From Xestospongia muta (lineage: Eukaryota > Porifera > Demospongiae > Haplosclerida > Petrosiidae): a stretch of 64,000 nt of DNA. A program made the position numbers and the translations under genes. The stretch's first letter is position 1. Each line of letters begins with the position of its first letter. Below, piece by piece: positions 10,539 to 23,480 of this stretch. The notes under the pieces are model-generated. The model did no database searches, was not told the origin of the DNA, and was given only the letters and a program-made list of their open reading frames with translations. The stretch is taken from positions 8,344,954-8,408,953 of the forward strand of contig OY848920.1 in assembly GCA_963693285.1 (NCBI GenBank), read 5' to 3'.

Positions 10539-13500
10539 TCAGTTCACTCCTGAAAACTGTGATAAAGCAATGCATTTATGAAATAAATAATCATTTTTAT
10601 CGCTTATGTTACGATGATAAGGTAAATCAACTCTTGAATCATGTATCTGGTAGAAATACATGTCAGGTAAAATCAGCTTTTGAATAACTTGGTTTTCTTT
10701 AAGACTTTCAGCTAGTCTTACGACATTGTTCTCACTCAATCTAATATCACGAACATCCAAATGTTCAATACTACGATTTTCTTTAATGAGATCAATCATA
10801 CCAGTGTCTTGTTCTCTTTGACTAGCCTGTCTAATAGTGAGGACTCTCAGATTTTTTAATGATGCCAATAATTGGTACTCTTCTTCACTTGGTGATGATA
10901 ACTTTAAACTAAAATCTGGAAGGCTTACAACAGCTTTAAGTAGATTGATATGACCACCAGAAGTAATCTTGCTTTCATGAATTTTCAAAGAGTTCAACTG
11001 AGACAAGAGAGGAATAAATTCAGCTAATTTGTCACAGCCTTCATTACCAAGATTACTGTGTGAAAGATTTAAGTAAGTAAAAGACTGCCACAAAGAAGAT
11101 GGAAGTGTCATAAAATGTTCAATACCAATAGAAGTGATATAAGAATGCTTAAGATTTAGTGTCTTAATAAGACAAGAAACTTTGTTTTGGGTATTGATAC
11201 CAGCACATAACATTTCAAAATGCTCATCACTAAGAACCTCTCTTTCAAACATCAATACCCATTGCAGTTTAGTGAGTGCTAAATATGATCCAATAACATA
11301 CATATCAGAGGGTAACAAATGTTTTTGACGTGAACATAAAATTCTGTTGTCTATTGATTCTCCTGAGAAAGTGGTTTTCTGAGATTCGTAGAGACAGTGA
11401 AGTGTATGTATATTCAGTGCCCACTCAAAGTTACAAGTTCTAGTTAAGCCACAAAAAAACTTTTCCACTTTTAACTCAACTTGAGATGGATTAGAATCTA
11501 TTAATGAAATGTGATATGCTGCTAAGTATTCTTGTATTGATAAATGAAGAAAATTGTAACTATAAGAATGGCCACGACTAATGTGAATATGCTCTACTTT
11601 TTGCATTAAATCAAAAGTTTCAAAATCAGCAGGAAGATGGCTGAAAACTAGCTGTTTTTTCTCAATACCTTCATAAGCTACCTGACATAGAGAAATGAAC
11701 TTCTGATAAACTTCATTTGGTAAATCTGTCTTAAAATCATTGCCAAGATACCAACTTTTCTCTTTGTATATTGGATGACATTTAAGATAACGTAAAAGAG
11801 CCGTCTTCACTAACTCTGTGTAGAGTTGAGTCAATGTCTTTGGAGCATTTTCAACTGAACCTGATTCACGAAACACTTCCACTACTATAACACAATTGAG
11901 AGGTATGTACATGACTGAACGTATGTAGGGATATCGTTTAAGGTATTGCTGGAAAGCAGATCTCTCTGTTTCCTCTGGAAAAGCTTGTGTGACATATGTA
12001 TCAATATTCTCCCTAGTGAAACCGACTATTTCAATGTGTTGAGAAATACATTGCCTGTATCTCCATACAAAATTATTAGTAGCCCAGGGTCTGCTAGTAA
12101 CAATTACTGTAGCTAAAGGTAAGAGTTTACCAGTAAGTAGTTTCATGAAAAATGATTCATCTTTCCTCTTGTCCTCAGGAAGTTCATCAAAGCCATCTAA
12201 GAGTATACAACAGTTTTCTCCATGAACATCAGCCATCTCTTTACAGAGATCTGCAGAGCTATTTGGGAAGAGATCAGCTATTGTCGATGCTTCACGAACT
12301 TCTGGATCTCGTAGTTGTAACAATGATAATACTGAATATTGCTGTAAGATCTCTCCTTTAGCCCAACGAATAAATACTTCCCATGAGAACATAGTTTTAC
12401 CAGATCCTGGAGCACCCTCTACAACAATACTTCGAGATTGTCTGGCATCCTTCAGATTAGCTAAGTCAGCAAATGTCATTTTGGTCTTAGTTCCCTCAAC
12501 ATAGTCAATGTCACCTTGGATTATATGTTCATACATAACATTTGATTCACCTTGTGTAAACCCTGCTTTATCAATCCACAGTAAATTAATGTAATCATTC
12601 ATTAACACTGGAGGCCATTTTGGGTACCTTTTGTGAATCTCTCGCAAATAAAGTTTCATGAGATACTTAGCATAAAACTGAACTGACTGAGGTAACACTG
12701 TTATTCTCCCTAGCAAATTATGAAAAAAGAAATAAATAAAATATCATAAAGTAGATTTCACAACCATTACATATTTTTATAATTTGCAAACTACACAAGA
12801 TTTAACATTCCTTTGTAGATGCATCTTAAATCTGGAAATTTCATCTGATTATATTTTTGGATTATGAAACCAGCAATTTGTGACTCACAGTTGGATAATG
12901 TACATTTGTATATAATGGCCTTGCTGTGATGTATGAGTGGGTGAGGTTACAGTTGTCTGTGTATGTGGATAAGTAACTATCACCACTAAAAGGCAATTCT
13001 TATGCTCCATTACATTACTATATCCAACACTATCAATAAGTCAAGAAGGCTACCAACTAGGCAAGTAAATAACAAACAGTATATTGTTCTATTATATAAT
13101 AAATATAATGATCATTGTTTAGTCAGTAGCCCAATTGTCTCAAAATATAACACTGTTTTCCTTCCACACTAAACCATAGCAGCAGTACAATAATGTACAG
13201 AAACAATACAATAATGTACAGAAGCAGTACAATAATGTACAGAAGCAGTACAATAATAACATTAATAACAAACAACATTATTGTAATATTACATGATAAA
13301 TATAACAATTATTGTTTAGTCAGTAGCCCAACTGGCTACTTAGTAGCCCAATAGTCTCAAAATATAGCAAAAGGTAATTTTCAATTTCTTTTTTACAATG
13401 TTTTTGTGGTTATCAAGATGAGCTTACCAGTTTCCTGTGGAGTAGTCTCAATATCTACTTTATGTTGCTTATCTTGACCGTTACCTGTGATGACAACATG

Positions 13501-14772
13501 ATATAAATGTACTGTGGACTAAATATTATTGCTATACTTTGCTGCTTAGAGGCTTCTTGTTTCAAATCTTGGTACATCTTCGTAGCTAGAGCTTTGTTTT
13601 GTACAAGTGGCCCTTTGACAACATCTATAATTGTCTTCCAATTGACAGGAGACTCTTGTCTATCTAATTCAATCCACTTCTGAAGGACATGTTCCAGTCG
13701 TATTTGATTAGTTGTGTTGGACTGAGCTAATCCATCAAGGTAATTGAAACTTAGACTCAAACCGTTACCAACTTCACGCCATCTTGCATCAATAGGAATT
13801 AATTGCTTTAAAATATCATGTATTGTGGTAATCTTTTCAGCTATAATAATAACAGACAGGGTCAATGAGTCATATAATAATAACTTACATAACAAAGGAA
13901 AATCAACAAATTCATCACCAGAGCGATCATTTCCTGTAGTACCTAATAAGAAATTAAAAATTTACAAGATATGAAAATACTAACTATATAACCAGGAGAC
14001 CATATGCTCCTCAAATAGTACATATTTGGTTGAACAAAACATGCAACGTTATCCACAAACAAATATATACACATCATACCCTTAGGAAGTTCTTCAATCT
14101 CTTCAATCTTTTCTCTCAGAGGTATTGAAGGATGTGAGGAAGTATCTTTAATGAAGTGATCATGAGGAAGAAATGATTGACTTAGTCATACCTTCATCAT
14201 TAATATTCAACAGCTGCTTCAACTTAGTAGCTATTTCCTTATCTCCACAGTCTTCAACAGCTGAAATAAGGCTTTCCCATGAGGGGTCAGTACTGTTTGT
14301 AATCCACCATTGTAAACCTTCTTCTAAAGCAAAGTGGTAGTCTTGATCATTGCTGGCCATTCTCTTGAGTCTTCTCCTCTCCTCCAGTGAGACACCTAGA
14401 AGACTAGTGAGCTCAGTCCATTTATCTTTAACAACAAAACCACTTTTAACAAGAAGTCGTAAAACATTGCTAGAATTTAATTCTATTGATCGTAGAAATC
14501 AAATGACAGTCAAATGAGTCAGTTATATGCTTACCTGTTTTAGGTCCAGGATTGAGTTCAACATCACCTGATAAAATGAGGAGAAGTAAGAAAAATGACA
14601 CTAGAAAGAAGGTCAGGTTATCACCACCATTATTTCCTAATTCTCTTGACCATAGTGACTTCATCCAGGTATCCACAGCAGTTCCATGTGGCAGACTCTT
14701 TTTAGTAGCAGCCGGTGTCTGACAACAATGCCATAGTCCAATAGTAAGCCTCCATTGACATAAATCTATCAT
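10539..14772 (-). CDS. NLR-C: complete signal/2A - death - death - NACHT - LRR receptor
   Basis: Seven exons: 14535-14772, 14192-14482, 14080-14145, 13889-13942, 13538-13840, 13428-13484 and 10539-12709. They total 3180 nt = 1059 residues plus stop. Every junction is phase 1 with GT-AG ends. Residues 1-79 are a signal-like hydrophobic segment (about 53-68) plus the 2A motif (69-77). Death domain 1 is at about 84-168 (second exon) and death domain 2 at about 220-310 (fifth exon, ...RWREVGNGLSLSFNYLDGL...VLQKWIELDRQESPVNWKTII...). NACHT follows, with Walker A GAPGSGKT at about 435-442, Walker B ILLDGFDELPED at about 505-516 and TSRPWA; LRRs fill the end (LNLSHSNLGNEGCDKLAEF). NLRs sense ligands through LRRs and oligomerise through NACHT; that role is inferred by family. 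It is the only fully intact 2A-type NLR in the window. Confidence 0.87.
13060..13370. repeat. Copy of the ~154-bp repeat inside an NLR-C intron
   Basis: Shares 'gtagcccaattgtctc', 'acactgttttccttccacac' and the (gcagtacaataatgtacaga)n stretch with 1640-2125. It lies between the NACHT exon and the small exon at 13428. Confidence 0.75.
14542..14568 (-). other. 2A-like motif, NLR-C
   Basis: Encodes GDVELNPGP, residues 69-77 of NLR-C. Skipping would release a 76-residue leader and an NLR beginning P-K-T-G/E-L-N. Confidence 0.85.
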
Positions 14773-15640
14773 CTAGGTATCGCTGTCAAAATATCGAATC
14801 GAAGAAGAAGGAAGTACTTGCTAGTATTATCGCTCACGAGTAAATGAAATGATTTGTGTTTTGAATATATAATTTAAAAACCAAATATTCCCCTCCTACA
14901 CATGGCTTTAATTATAGTGATGATTTCAACACTTAATAATAATAATAATAGTAATATATGGTTTTACAGTGTCTAAGTATAGAAAGTAAAGAATGAAATT
15001 CAACAACAATTAAAGAAGACACTGAGACAGGGATCAACTCGTGGACCTATCAAGAGAGTTAAACTAAAAAGAAGTTAATTTCAATAGTAAAATCACAATC
15101 AATATTTAGGAGGTATCTGTGAACAAATGTTACATGGACAGACTCTATACTACGAGCAGCTGAGATTGTTGCTGTCAAAGTCTTGAATCAAATGGTCCCA
15201 ATACTAGCTTAATAGCCAGACTTAAAGTATTGAATTAACATTGATATATTAATTGGTGGTGGTACTTATTTGTTGATAAAAAAGGGAGCACAATATTCAA
15301 TTCACTCCTGACAACTGTAAGTTACATTGCTAAAGCAATACATTTACATGAAGATATTGTAAGATCGCTTATAATATAAGATGAAAATTCGCTTATCATC
15401 TAACAGGCAGACATAGATGTGAAGTAAAACCAGCATCTGAATACTATGGTTTTCTTAAAGACTTTCAGCTAGTCTTAAGACATTCTCACTCAATCTGATT
15501 TCACAAACATGTACAACATTACGATTTTCTTTAGTCAGATCAATCATACCAGTGTCTTGTTCTCTCAAACTGCCCTGCCTAATAGTGAGGACTCTCAGGC
15601 TTTTTAATGATGCCAATAATTGGTACTCTTCTTCACTTGG
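14773..15640 (-). other. Upstream of NLR-C / 3' flank of NLR-B
   Basis: Mostly non-coding AT-rich DNA. About 15420-15640 has a frameshifted relic of the last LRR segment (compare 10660-10860 in NLR-C). No clear promoter motif. Confidence 0.45.
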
Positions 15641-15845
15641 AGATTATAGCTTCAAACTAAAATCTGGAAGATTTGCAATAGCTTTAAGTAGATTGATATG
15701 ACCACCAGAAGTAATTTTGCTTTTGTGAATTTTCAAAGAGTTCAACTGAGGCAAGATAGGAATAAATTCAGCTAATTTGTCACAGCCTTCATTACCAAGA
15801 TTACTGTGTGAAAGATTAAAGTAAGTAAAAGACTGCCACAAATTA
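15640..15845 (-). pseudogene. LRR remnant downstream of NLR-B
   Basis: An isolated frame reads WQSFTYFNLSHSNLGNEGCD...ITSGGHINLLKAIANLPDF, closely matching the LRR part of NLR-C and NLR-A. It is cut off from the NACHT exon of NLR-B by ~700 nt of broken sequence. Confidence 0.7.
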
Positions 15846-16557
15846 AAGAAGATAGAAATAAATATTTGAGAATGATAGTGTATCGCATAAGTACAGTGTA
15901 TGAAATAAAGTATTGGAGGCTAGTCCAATGACTAATACTTCTATTTCACTAAGCTATATAGAGTAAAGATTTGAGGATTTGTGAGTGACATAATTGACAG
16001 TATACTCTTCACACACTCGCAGAAGACAATGTCAATTTAAAATTTACCAAAGGGTTCAAGCAAATTAATATGACCACTAGGAGAAAATGTTATTGTTTTA
16101 TATATTCTCAGAGACTCCAAATAGAAGGAACAAGTTTAGTTAATTACAGCCTTCATTGTTGAGTTAGTTGGCTAATAAATTCAAAGATTGAAGAGATTAT
16201 TTTTGGAGTTTCACTTTTTACTTAACAAAATTTATATTCTGAGATTCATTTGGTATAGCTACTTTTTGTGATCTTTGCCCCCCCCCCCTCTCTCTTTCTC
16301 TCAGGTTAGTGATGTCATTTCTTTGCGTAACATTTGTTTCTCTAAATAGAATAGATACCATACATACAATGTGTACTATGGCCTATAGATACTAACAGTA
16401 TCACAGTTAAACATTTTCATTCATAAACATTGATAAATAAGGCAGCACAATATTCAGTTCACTCTTGACAATATGTAATATACTTTGTTAATTCTCCTGA
16501 AAAAGTAGTTTTCTGAGACTCATAAAAACAGAGATGTGTATGGATATTCACCATCCA
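15846..16557. other. NLR-B 3' flank, no intact gene
   Basis: Duplicate of 4441-5128. It contains a C-run/CT tract at 16278-16300 and vestiges of LRR sequence. Non-coding as far as I can see. Confidence 0.45.
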
Positions 16558-18642
16558 TTAAAGGTTACAAGATCTAGTCAAGTCACAAAGAAACTTCTCC
16601 ACTTTTAACTCAACTTGCAATGGATTAGGATCCATTAATGAAATGTGATATGCTGCTAAATATTCTTGTATTGACAAATGAAGAAAACTGTAGCTATAAG
16701 ACTGGCTACAACTAATGTGAATATGTTCTACTTTTTGCATTAAATCAAAAGTTTCAAAATCTGCAGGAAGATGGTTGAAAACTAACTGTTTTTTCTTGAT
16801 ACCTTCGTAAGCTACTAGACATAGAGAAAGGAACTGTTGATAAACTTCATTTGGTAAATCTGTCTTAAAATCATTGCCAAGATACCAACCTTTCTTTTTG
16901 TATATTGGATGACAATTAAGATAACGTAAAAGAGCTGTCTTCACTAAGTCAGTATAGAGTTGAGTCAATGTCTTTGGATCATCTTTAATCGATTCACGAA
17001 ACACTTCAACTACTATAGCACAATTGAGAGGTATGTTCATGATAGAATGAATGTTGGGATATTGTTTAAGGTATAAATTGAATTTAGATAGCGCTGTTTC
17101 ATTTGGAAAAGCTTGTGTGACATATATATCAACACTTTCTCTATTAAATCCAATTATTTCAATGTGTTGAGAAATACGGTGTCTGTATCTCCGCACAAAA
17201 CTATTAGTAGCCCAAGGTTTGCTAGTAACAATTACTGTAGCTAAAGGTAAGAGTTTACCAGTAAGTAGTTTTATGAAAAATGATTCTTCACTCCTCTTGT
17301 CCTTAGGAAGTTCATCAAAGCCATCTAAGAGTATACAACAGCTTTCTCCATGAGCATCAATCATTTCTTTGTAGAGATCTGCAGAGCTATTTGGAAAGAG
17401 ATCAGCTATTGTTGATGCCTCGCGAACCTCTGGATCACGTACTTGTAATAATGATAATACTGAGTATTGTTGTAAGATCTCTCCTTTAGCCCAACAACTG
17501 CATACTTCCCATGAGAACATAGTTTTACCAGATCCTGGAGCACCCTCCACAACAATACATTGAGATTGTCTACCATCCTTCAGATTAGCTAAGTCAGCAA
17601 ATGTCATTTTGGTCTTAGTTCCCTCAACAAAGTTCATATCACCTTGGATTATATGGTCACACATAACATTCGATTCACCTTGTGTAACCTTTGTTTTATC
17701 AATCCACAGCAAATCAACGTAATCAATCATTAACACTGGAGGCCATTTTGGGTATCTTTTGTGAATCTCTCGTAAATAAAGTTTCACGAGATACTTAGTA
17801 TAAGACTGAACTGACTGAGGGAATACCGTTTTTTTGCCTAGCAAATTATGAAAACAGAAATAAATAAAAATATGATAAAGTAGATGTACAGCCATTACAT
17901 GTTTTATAAGTTTACTACACAAGATTTCACATTCATTCGTAGATATTTCTTAAATTCACCTAATTATATTTTTAATGTTTCATGGATTATGAAACCAGCA
18001 ATTTGTGACTCACAATTGGATTTTGTGTTTATAATGTACATTTGTATATAATGGCCTTGCTGTGATGTATGTGTGGGTGAGGTTACAGTTGTCTGTGTTT
18101 GTGGATAAGTAACTATCATCACTAAAAGGCAATTCCAATATGTTGCTCCATTATATTGCTATATCCAACACTATCAATAAGTCAAGAAAGCTACCAACTA
18201 AGCAAGTAGATAACATGGAGTCTTGTGCAAGTATTCACACCTACTTGCTGTATCAACACTTTACCAATTAATAGCTGCACATTAGCACACACACACATGT
18301 ATATATGGTTATACAGATTTCATGATGCAAACTAGGATGTAACTCTATTGATCACAGAAATCAAATGACAGTCAAATGTGTCAGTTATATTTTTTAATGT
18401 TTACCTGTTTTAGGTCCAGGATTGAGTTCAACATCACCTGATAAAATGAGGAGAAGTGAGAAAAACAACACTAGAAAGAAGGCCAGATTATCACCACCAT
18501 CATATCCTAATTCTCTTGACCATAGGGACTCCATCCAGGTATTCACAGCAGTTCCGTGTGGCAGACTCTTTTTAATAGCAGCTGATATCTGATAACAATG
18601 CCATAGTCCAGTACAAACCCTCCAATGAGAGATGTCAATCAT
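16558..18642 (-). CDS. NLR-B: signal/2A exon joined to a NACHT exon, no LRR
   Basis: Exon 1 18405-18642 (238 nt, phase-1 donor cag|gtaaac) plus exon 2 16558-17837 (acceptor ttgctag|GCAAAA) total 1518 nt = 505 residues in frame: ...NPGPKT-G-KKTVFPQSVQSY.... The NACHT exon carries GAPGSGKT, ILLDGFDELPKD and TSKPWA. It ends ...CDLTRSCNL at a TAA created by a small insertion/substitution relative to NLR-C (which continues FEWALNIHTLHC). Between the exons, the place where NLR-C has its death-domain acceptor ('gatcaatag') is followed by unrelated sequence, so those exons are lost. Near-duplicate of NLR-F. A short 2A-NACHT protein or a dying copy are both possible. Confidence 0.65.
18412..18438 (-). 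other. 2A-like motif, NLR-B
   Basis: Encodes GDVELNPGP, in the same register as the other copies. Confidence 0.8.
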
Positions 18643-18999
18643 GACTAGAAGAAGGCAGTGTTATTGTCAAAGTATCTAAGAAGGAAGTGGTTGCTAGTTG
18701 TGGTAACTCGAAAGATTGAATTCACAAAATAACTAAAAGTAGAACTATATCTACTACAGAACTATAACATCAAGGTTTAAATAAAAAAAAAGAACAAGAA
18801 GTGTAAACTATAACACATAAAGCCTAGTGCTAAGAAATGAGCATTAACACTACTTAATAATGTCACCTATAACAAAGAGATACAATAAGCACTTGTTAAC
18901 AAGTACACATGAAAATTGAACCCATAACAAAAGATACATCATTAACAATTGATAAATGATTAAATGAAATAACAAATGAAATATATTACAGTTCTCCCT

Positions 19000-21258
19000 T
19001 TTTAAATTGAACTAGTTGAGTTCTTAGAAGTATAGATCAGGAGGTCGAGAGATTCATGTTGACTGATGTAGTGTAGGTTGAAGTGCTTCGACTTAAACAG
19101 CTGATGAGTTTTTATGTCAGGAGGTGTGGGGATTGCAATATCAGCTAGGTCATCATCAAAACTATTTAATGGATTTGATATATCAACAGGAGGTGGACAT
19201 GAAGTAGACACACATACTTGAATGTCATCAATATGTTGTTGAACCATTTGTCCATTTCAAGTTCTACTAAGTAAGAGCATGGACCTTTGACAAATGTAAT
19301 CTTTTCAGACAGCCATTGTTTACAATCTAGATAATCACAAATAAACATTGAGTCACCAATCTGAAATATTCTCCTTTAGAAAGAATGTCATGACTTTCTT
19401 TCTGTTTTTTATGTACTCTTTCAGCTAAGGTAGGCTGTCTCTTGCACTTCATGTAAACCATACACTGAAATATTGATCAAAACTGTTCAATTGTTAACAG
19501 AGATGTAGCAGAACTTACAGCTATAACTTCTAGCCATTTGGAATAGGCACTTCTGATGATAAAAAACATCTTACCCAAAAATTAACCTGCATAGTCTGCA
19601 TGTAACCATGACCATAGACGTTCTGGCTATTCCCACTACTGGTGGAGAAGAACCTCTGACAATTGAAACATTCTTTCACTTTTTTCTCTAAGTCATTATC
19701 CATACCATACCAGACCATCATGCAAAACTTCCAGCGAGGCTCTTCATATGTGAGATGCCTGGGTGTCCTTCATGAAGTTTATTAATAACTTGTAGTCATC
19801 CAAGTGATGGTACAATGACTCAATTACTCGCAAAGACTACAACTGCTTTCAATACTAAGCTCATTTTTATATAATATGATATATTATTATATATATTATA
19901 TTATTTATAATATATTATATTGTATTATATTATATATATTAATTACATTATATTATATTATATTATATTATATTATATTATATTATATTATATTATATTA
20001 TAATATGTTGATATGGTTTCGTATAATTGTCCAATCATGAAGGATGAAATCTTTAACATTGGCGAATATTAGCTCACAAGTTGTTGACTAATATTGTCAA
20101 ATTTGATTGGCAGTAACTGGAAAAGATTGTAGAGCACTCATTAATAAGACAGATTTTTCAGGGGTTGAAACATTTGTAAGAGAGTCTGGAAGTGGTAGAT
20201 GACCCAGGAGGTCAGTGTTATCATGCTGTCCTTCACAGAATAATCATAAGCACCAAGAGCCATTACCCATCTTTGGATTTGAGCTGAGGCCATGGTGGGA
20301 ATTCCTTTAGCTTCACTAAATAAGTGTTGGAGGGGCTTGTGGTCAGATAGTATTGTGAAGTGACAACCAATTAGATACTGATGAAATTTCTTCACTCCAA
20401 ACACAAAAACAAGTCCTTCTTTCTTGATTTGTGAGTACTTATGTTCTACTGGTGCTAAGGAGCAAGAGGCAACTGCAATGGCTTTGTCAAGACCACCTTA
20501 CATACAATGAGATAGAACAGCTCCAATTCCATATGGAGAGGCATAGTAGGCTAGAATTAGTTCCTTTTCTGAATCAATGTGAACAAGTACATTATTGGAG
20601 GTAAGCACAGACTGGGCCTTTCAAAGCATTTCTGTTGTTTTGGTTCCTAAGACCACAGCATTGTTTTCTGTAGCAGTCTGTACAGAGGGAAAGAGCATGT
20701 GATAGATTAGGTACAAGTGTGCTATAATATAGTTAGTGAGTCCAAGAAATGACCAGAATTTTGATATATTTTGGGTACTGATACATTCTTGATATTTTGA
20801 TAACAGTGATCTTTTTTCATCAGTTGGTTGAAGACTCATCTCTGATATCTTATACCCTAGGTACTCCACAGATGATAACATGAAAGAACACTTCTCCTTT
20901 AATTTTTAGACAATGTCCAGCTTCTTTTAATATTGTAGTACAGTTTCCAAATTATGAAGATGTTCCTCCATGGATTCTAGTCACCAAAATATTGTCAATG
21001 TAAACTGTAATGACATGTAATGTTTTCCATTTTTTGTTGAAAATTTAGGAAGCTGGTGCAATGCCAATGGTAGACAGTTATAATAATAAAGTCCCTTCTA
21101 TGTGTTGACCATTACATACTGAGAGCATGTAGCCCTGACCAGTCCAGTTTTATTTGTTATAGCCAGTCTTGGCCTAACAGTGATGGACCATCTCCTGAAA
21201 CTACTAACAAGAATAACTGTTTCTTTTGATTCTGGTAGGTCACATTGACATCTATGGA
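19000..21258 (-). mobile_element. Ty3/gypsy-type retrotransposon relic, copy 2
   Basis: Duplicate of 7560-9795 with the same order: protease tail (about 21157-21260), RT with YIDN in place of YxDD (about 20985-21015), RT connection (20621-20881), RNase H (20141-20600), AT microsatellite, integrase zinc-binding piece (19530-19721, ...CFNCQRFF) and pol C-terminus (19002-19348). Both copies share the same large deletions, so they came from one dead insertion by segmental duplication, not from two insertions. Confidence 0.8.
19860..20003. repeat. AT-rich microsatellite, ttata-type (expanded copy)
   Basis: A long uninterrupted run of 'ttata' units at about 19945-20000, longer than the matching tract at 8435-8550. 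Confidence 0.85.
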
Positions 21259-21384
21259 GCCCAAGACTTCAATATGTTTAGCTTGTTTGTCATAGCCCTC
21301 ATTGTTGAGGTTATTCAAAGATTGAAGAGACTGTAGTGGAAGTTTCACTAAATGTTCAATTCCAGCAGAGGTACATGATATCAT
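21157..21384 (-). pseudogene. Chimeric frame: LRR fragment running into gypsy protease
   Basis: One open frame of 75 codons begins as NLR LRR sequence (SAGIEHLVKLPLQSLQSLNN...EGYDKQAKHIEVLG) and continues as retroelement protease (SIDVNVTYQNQKKQ...GPSLLGQDWL). The joint is near 21258 and marks where the element entered an NLR LRR exon. Probably not a gene; it records the insertion. Confidence 0.7.
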
Positions 21385-22019
21385 TGTTGTAGAGATTTAA
21401 TATTTTGATATTAGCAGTAAATTCATTTTGAGCATAAAACATCTTAATATAATCATCAATAATGTGAGCAAGGAGATATAATGTTCACTACTGTTTACTG
21501 AGTGTTATACATGATCCAATTAGTAGGTGTCACAGTAGTGTGGAATGGTGAGTCCAACAATAGTGCTACTTTTTAATAAATTAATTTTCTAAGATTTATA
21601 TATAAATTATAGCTATTTTTTATAATCTTTCTCTCTCTCTCTCTGAGGTTAGTGACGTAATTTCTTGCTTAACGTCTATACAGAACAGATAACAATACAT
21701 ACAGTATGTACTATAGGTAATAACAGTAACAAAAATAAAACTTTTATCTCTGATCAATTACTTTTTCTAGTAATTGTATAATGATACATGTTATTATAAA
21801 CTAAACCATTATTAAACATAACAAAAAATACAAATTTTGGTAACCAAAAAAACACATCAAAATATGAAATATATTGTAAGAGCTTGATTAATTAGTTCAT
21901 GATCATTATTAAATTGAAACCATTATTGAATCATTGAATTAAGAAGCAAAGTAGGTACTGTCAGTAATGGAGAAACTTTATCATTAGTAAAAAAGATCGC
22001 ATAATATTCAGTTCACTTT

Positions 22020-23480
22020 GCTAAAGCAATACATTTATACACTATATTATTATTGCTTGTTAAGATTGCACAATATTCAGTTCACTCCTGAAAACTGTAT
22101 GCTATATTGCTAAAGCAATGTATTTACAAAATCTTTCTGGAAAGCTTATGTTACGATGATGAGGTAAATCAACTTTTGAATCATGTATCTGGTAGAGATA
22201 CATGTAAGGTAAAATCAGCTTTTGAATAATTTGGTTTTCTTTAAGACTTTCAGCTAGTCTTACGACATTGTTCTCACTTAATCTAATATCACGAACATCC
22301 AAATGAGACTCTCATAAAAGACAGTGAAGTGTATAGATATTCAGTATCCATTAAATAAAATTCACAAAGAAATTTATCCACTTTTAAACTCAAATTTGCA
22401 ATGGATGTATGCTGCTAAATATTTTGTATTGACAAATAAAGAACCTCAATTGCAATGGATTTGTTAGTTTGCAATGAATTTTGACTGCAACAATCTTTTC
22501 TTGTAGTATATAGATCAACATTGCATGCAATAAATTTGGAGCTTTTTATAAAACGTTAGAATACGTATTATAGATTAGAGTACATTTACAATGAAGCACG
22601 TACTCACTTAAAACAGTTCAATATTATCATAAGTTTACTCTATTATCAATGTCATTCAACAATATGACTCATAGAACACTAAATTCTTTATTGATTTTTT
22701 TTCTTTAAGATTGTCAACTATTTTGGAGATATACATTTCACTAGTGTATCAATAACAACATGCAATTCTTAATAGTGTTACATTCTTAAATAGTGTCACA
22801 TTCTTCAATATGATCAGCAAGACAGACTTCTTCCATCTCTTCTTCTATTATGTCATATATATATATATATATGTCATATATAATAATATGTATTTTGTCG
22901 AGGTAATACTCCAGATAATAGTCCCAATAGCACAAGCCTTTCAAGTATTGTTGGTAGTGAATGAATTATACAAATAACAATAATAAATATTTGAGAATGA
23001 ACAGTATAAGCTATAATATAGTAAGGATTTGAAGGTTTGTGAGTGACATCAGTAAGTGACACTCCTTTTCATGATCATTTGGAGAACATAATGTCAAATT
23101 GAAATGAAAAAGTTTACAGATAGCTTTGAGGAAATTAATATGACCACAACACTCCTCTTCATTTGGAGTAATGCTATTGCTGAATGCAGACAATGAGATA
23201 AGGAAGGAGAAAAAATTTAGTTAATTTGTCACAGCCTTCATTGTCAAATGCATTCACTGATAAAGTCAAAGATTGAAGAGATTGTATTTGGAAATTATTC
23301 ACTAAATGATCTTACCAGCAGATGTATATCATTTCATTTTTGTGGAGATTTAGCATTTTGATACAACCAGTAACTTTATTTTGAGTATATAACATCTCAA
23401 GATGTTCACTTAGTACTCTATATGACCATGCAATAACATACGTATTATAGTAGATGTCATAGGTAGAATAGTGGACCCAA
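22020..23480 (-). pseudogene. Fragments of NLR LRR exons
   Basis: 22102-22302 matches the last LRR and C-terminus of NLR-C (DVRDIRLSENNVVRLAESLK...). About 23011-23200 is a more diverged LRR piece (GHINFLKAICKLFHFNLTL). Between them are AT-rich DNA and an (at)n run at 22855-22875. This is the truncated right end of the duplicated block, followed by an older LRR relic. Confidence 0.6.
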
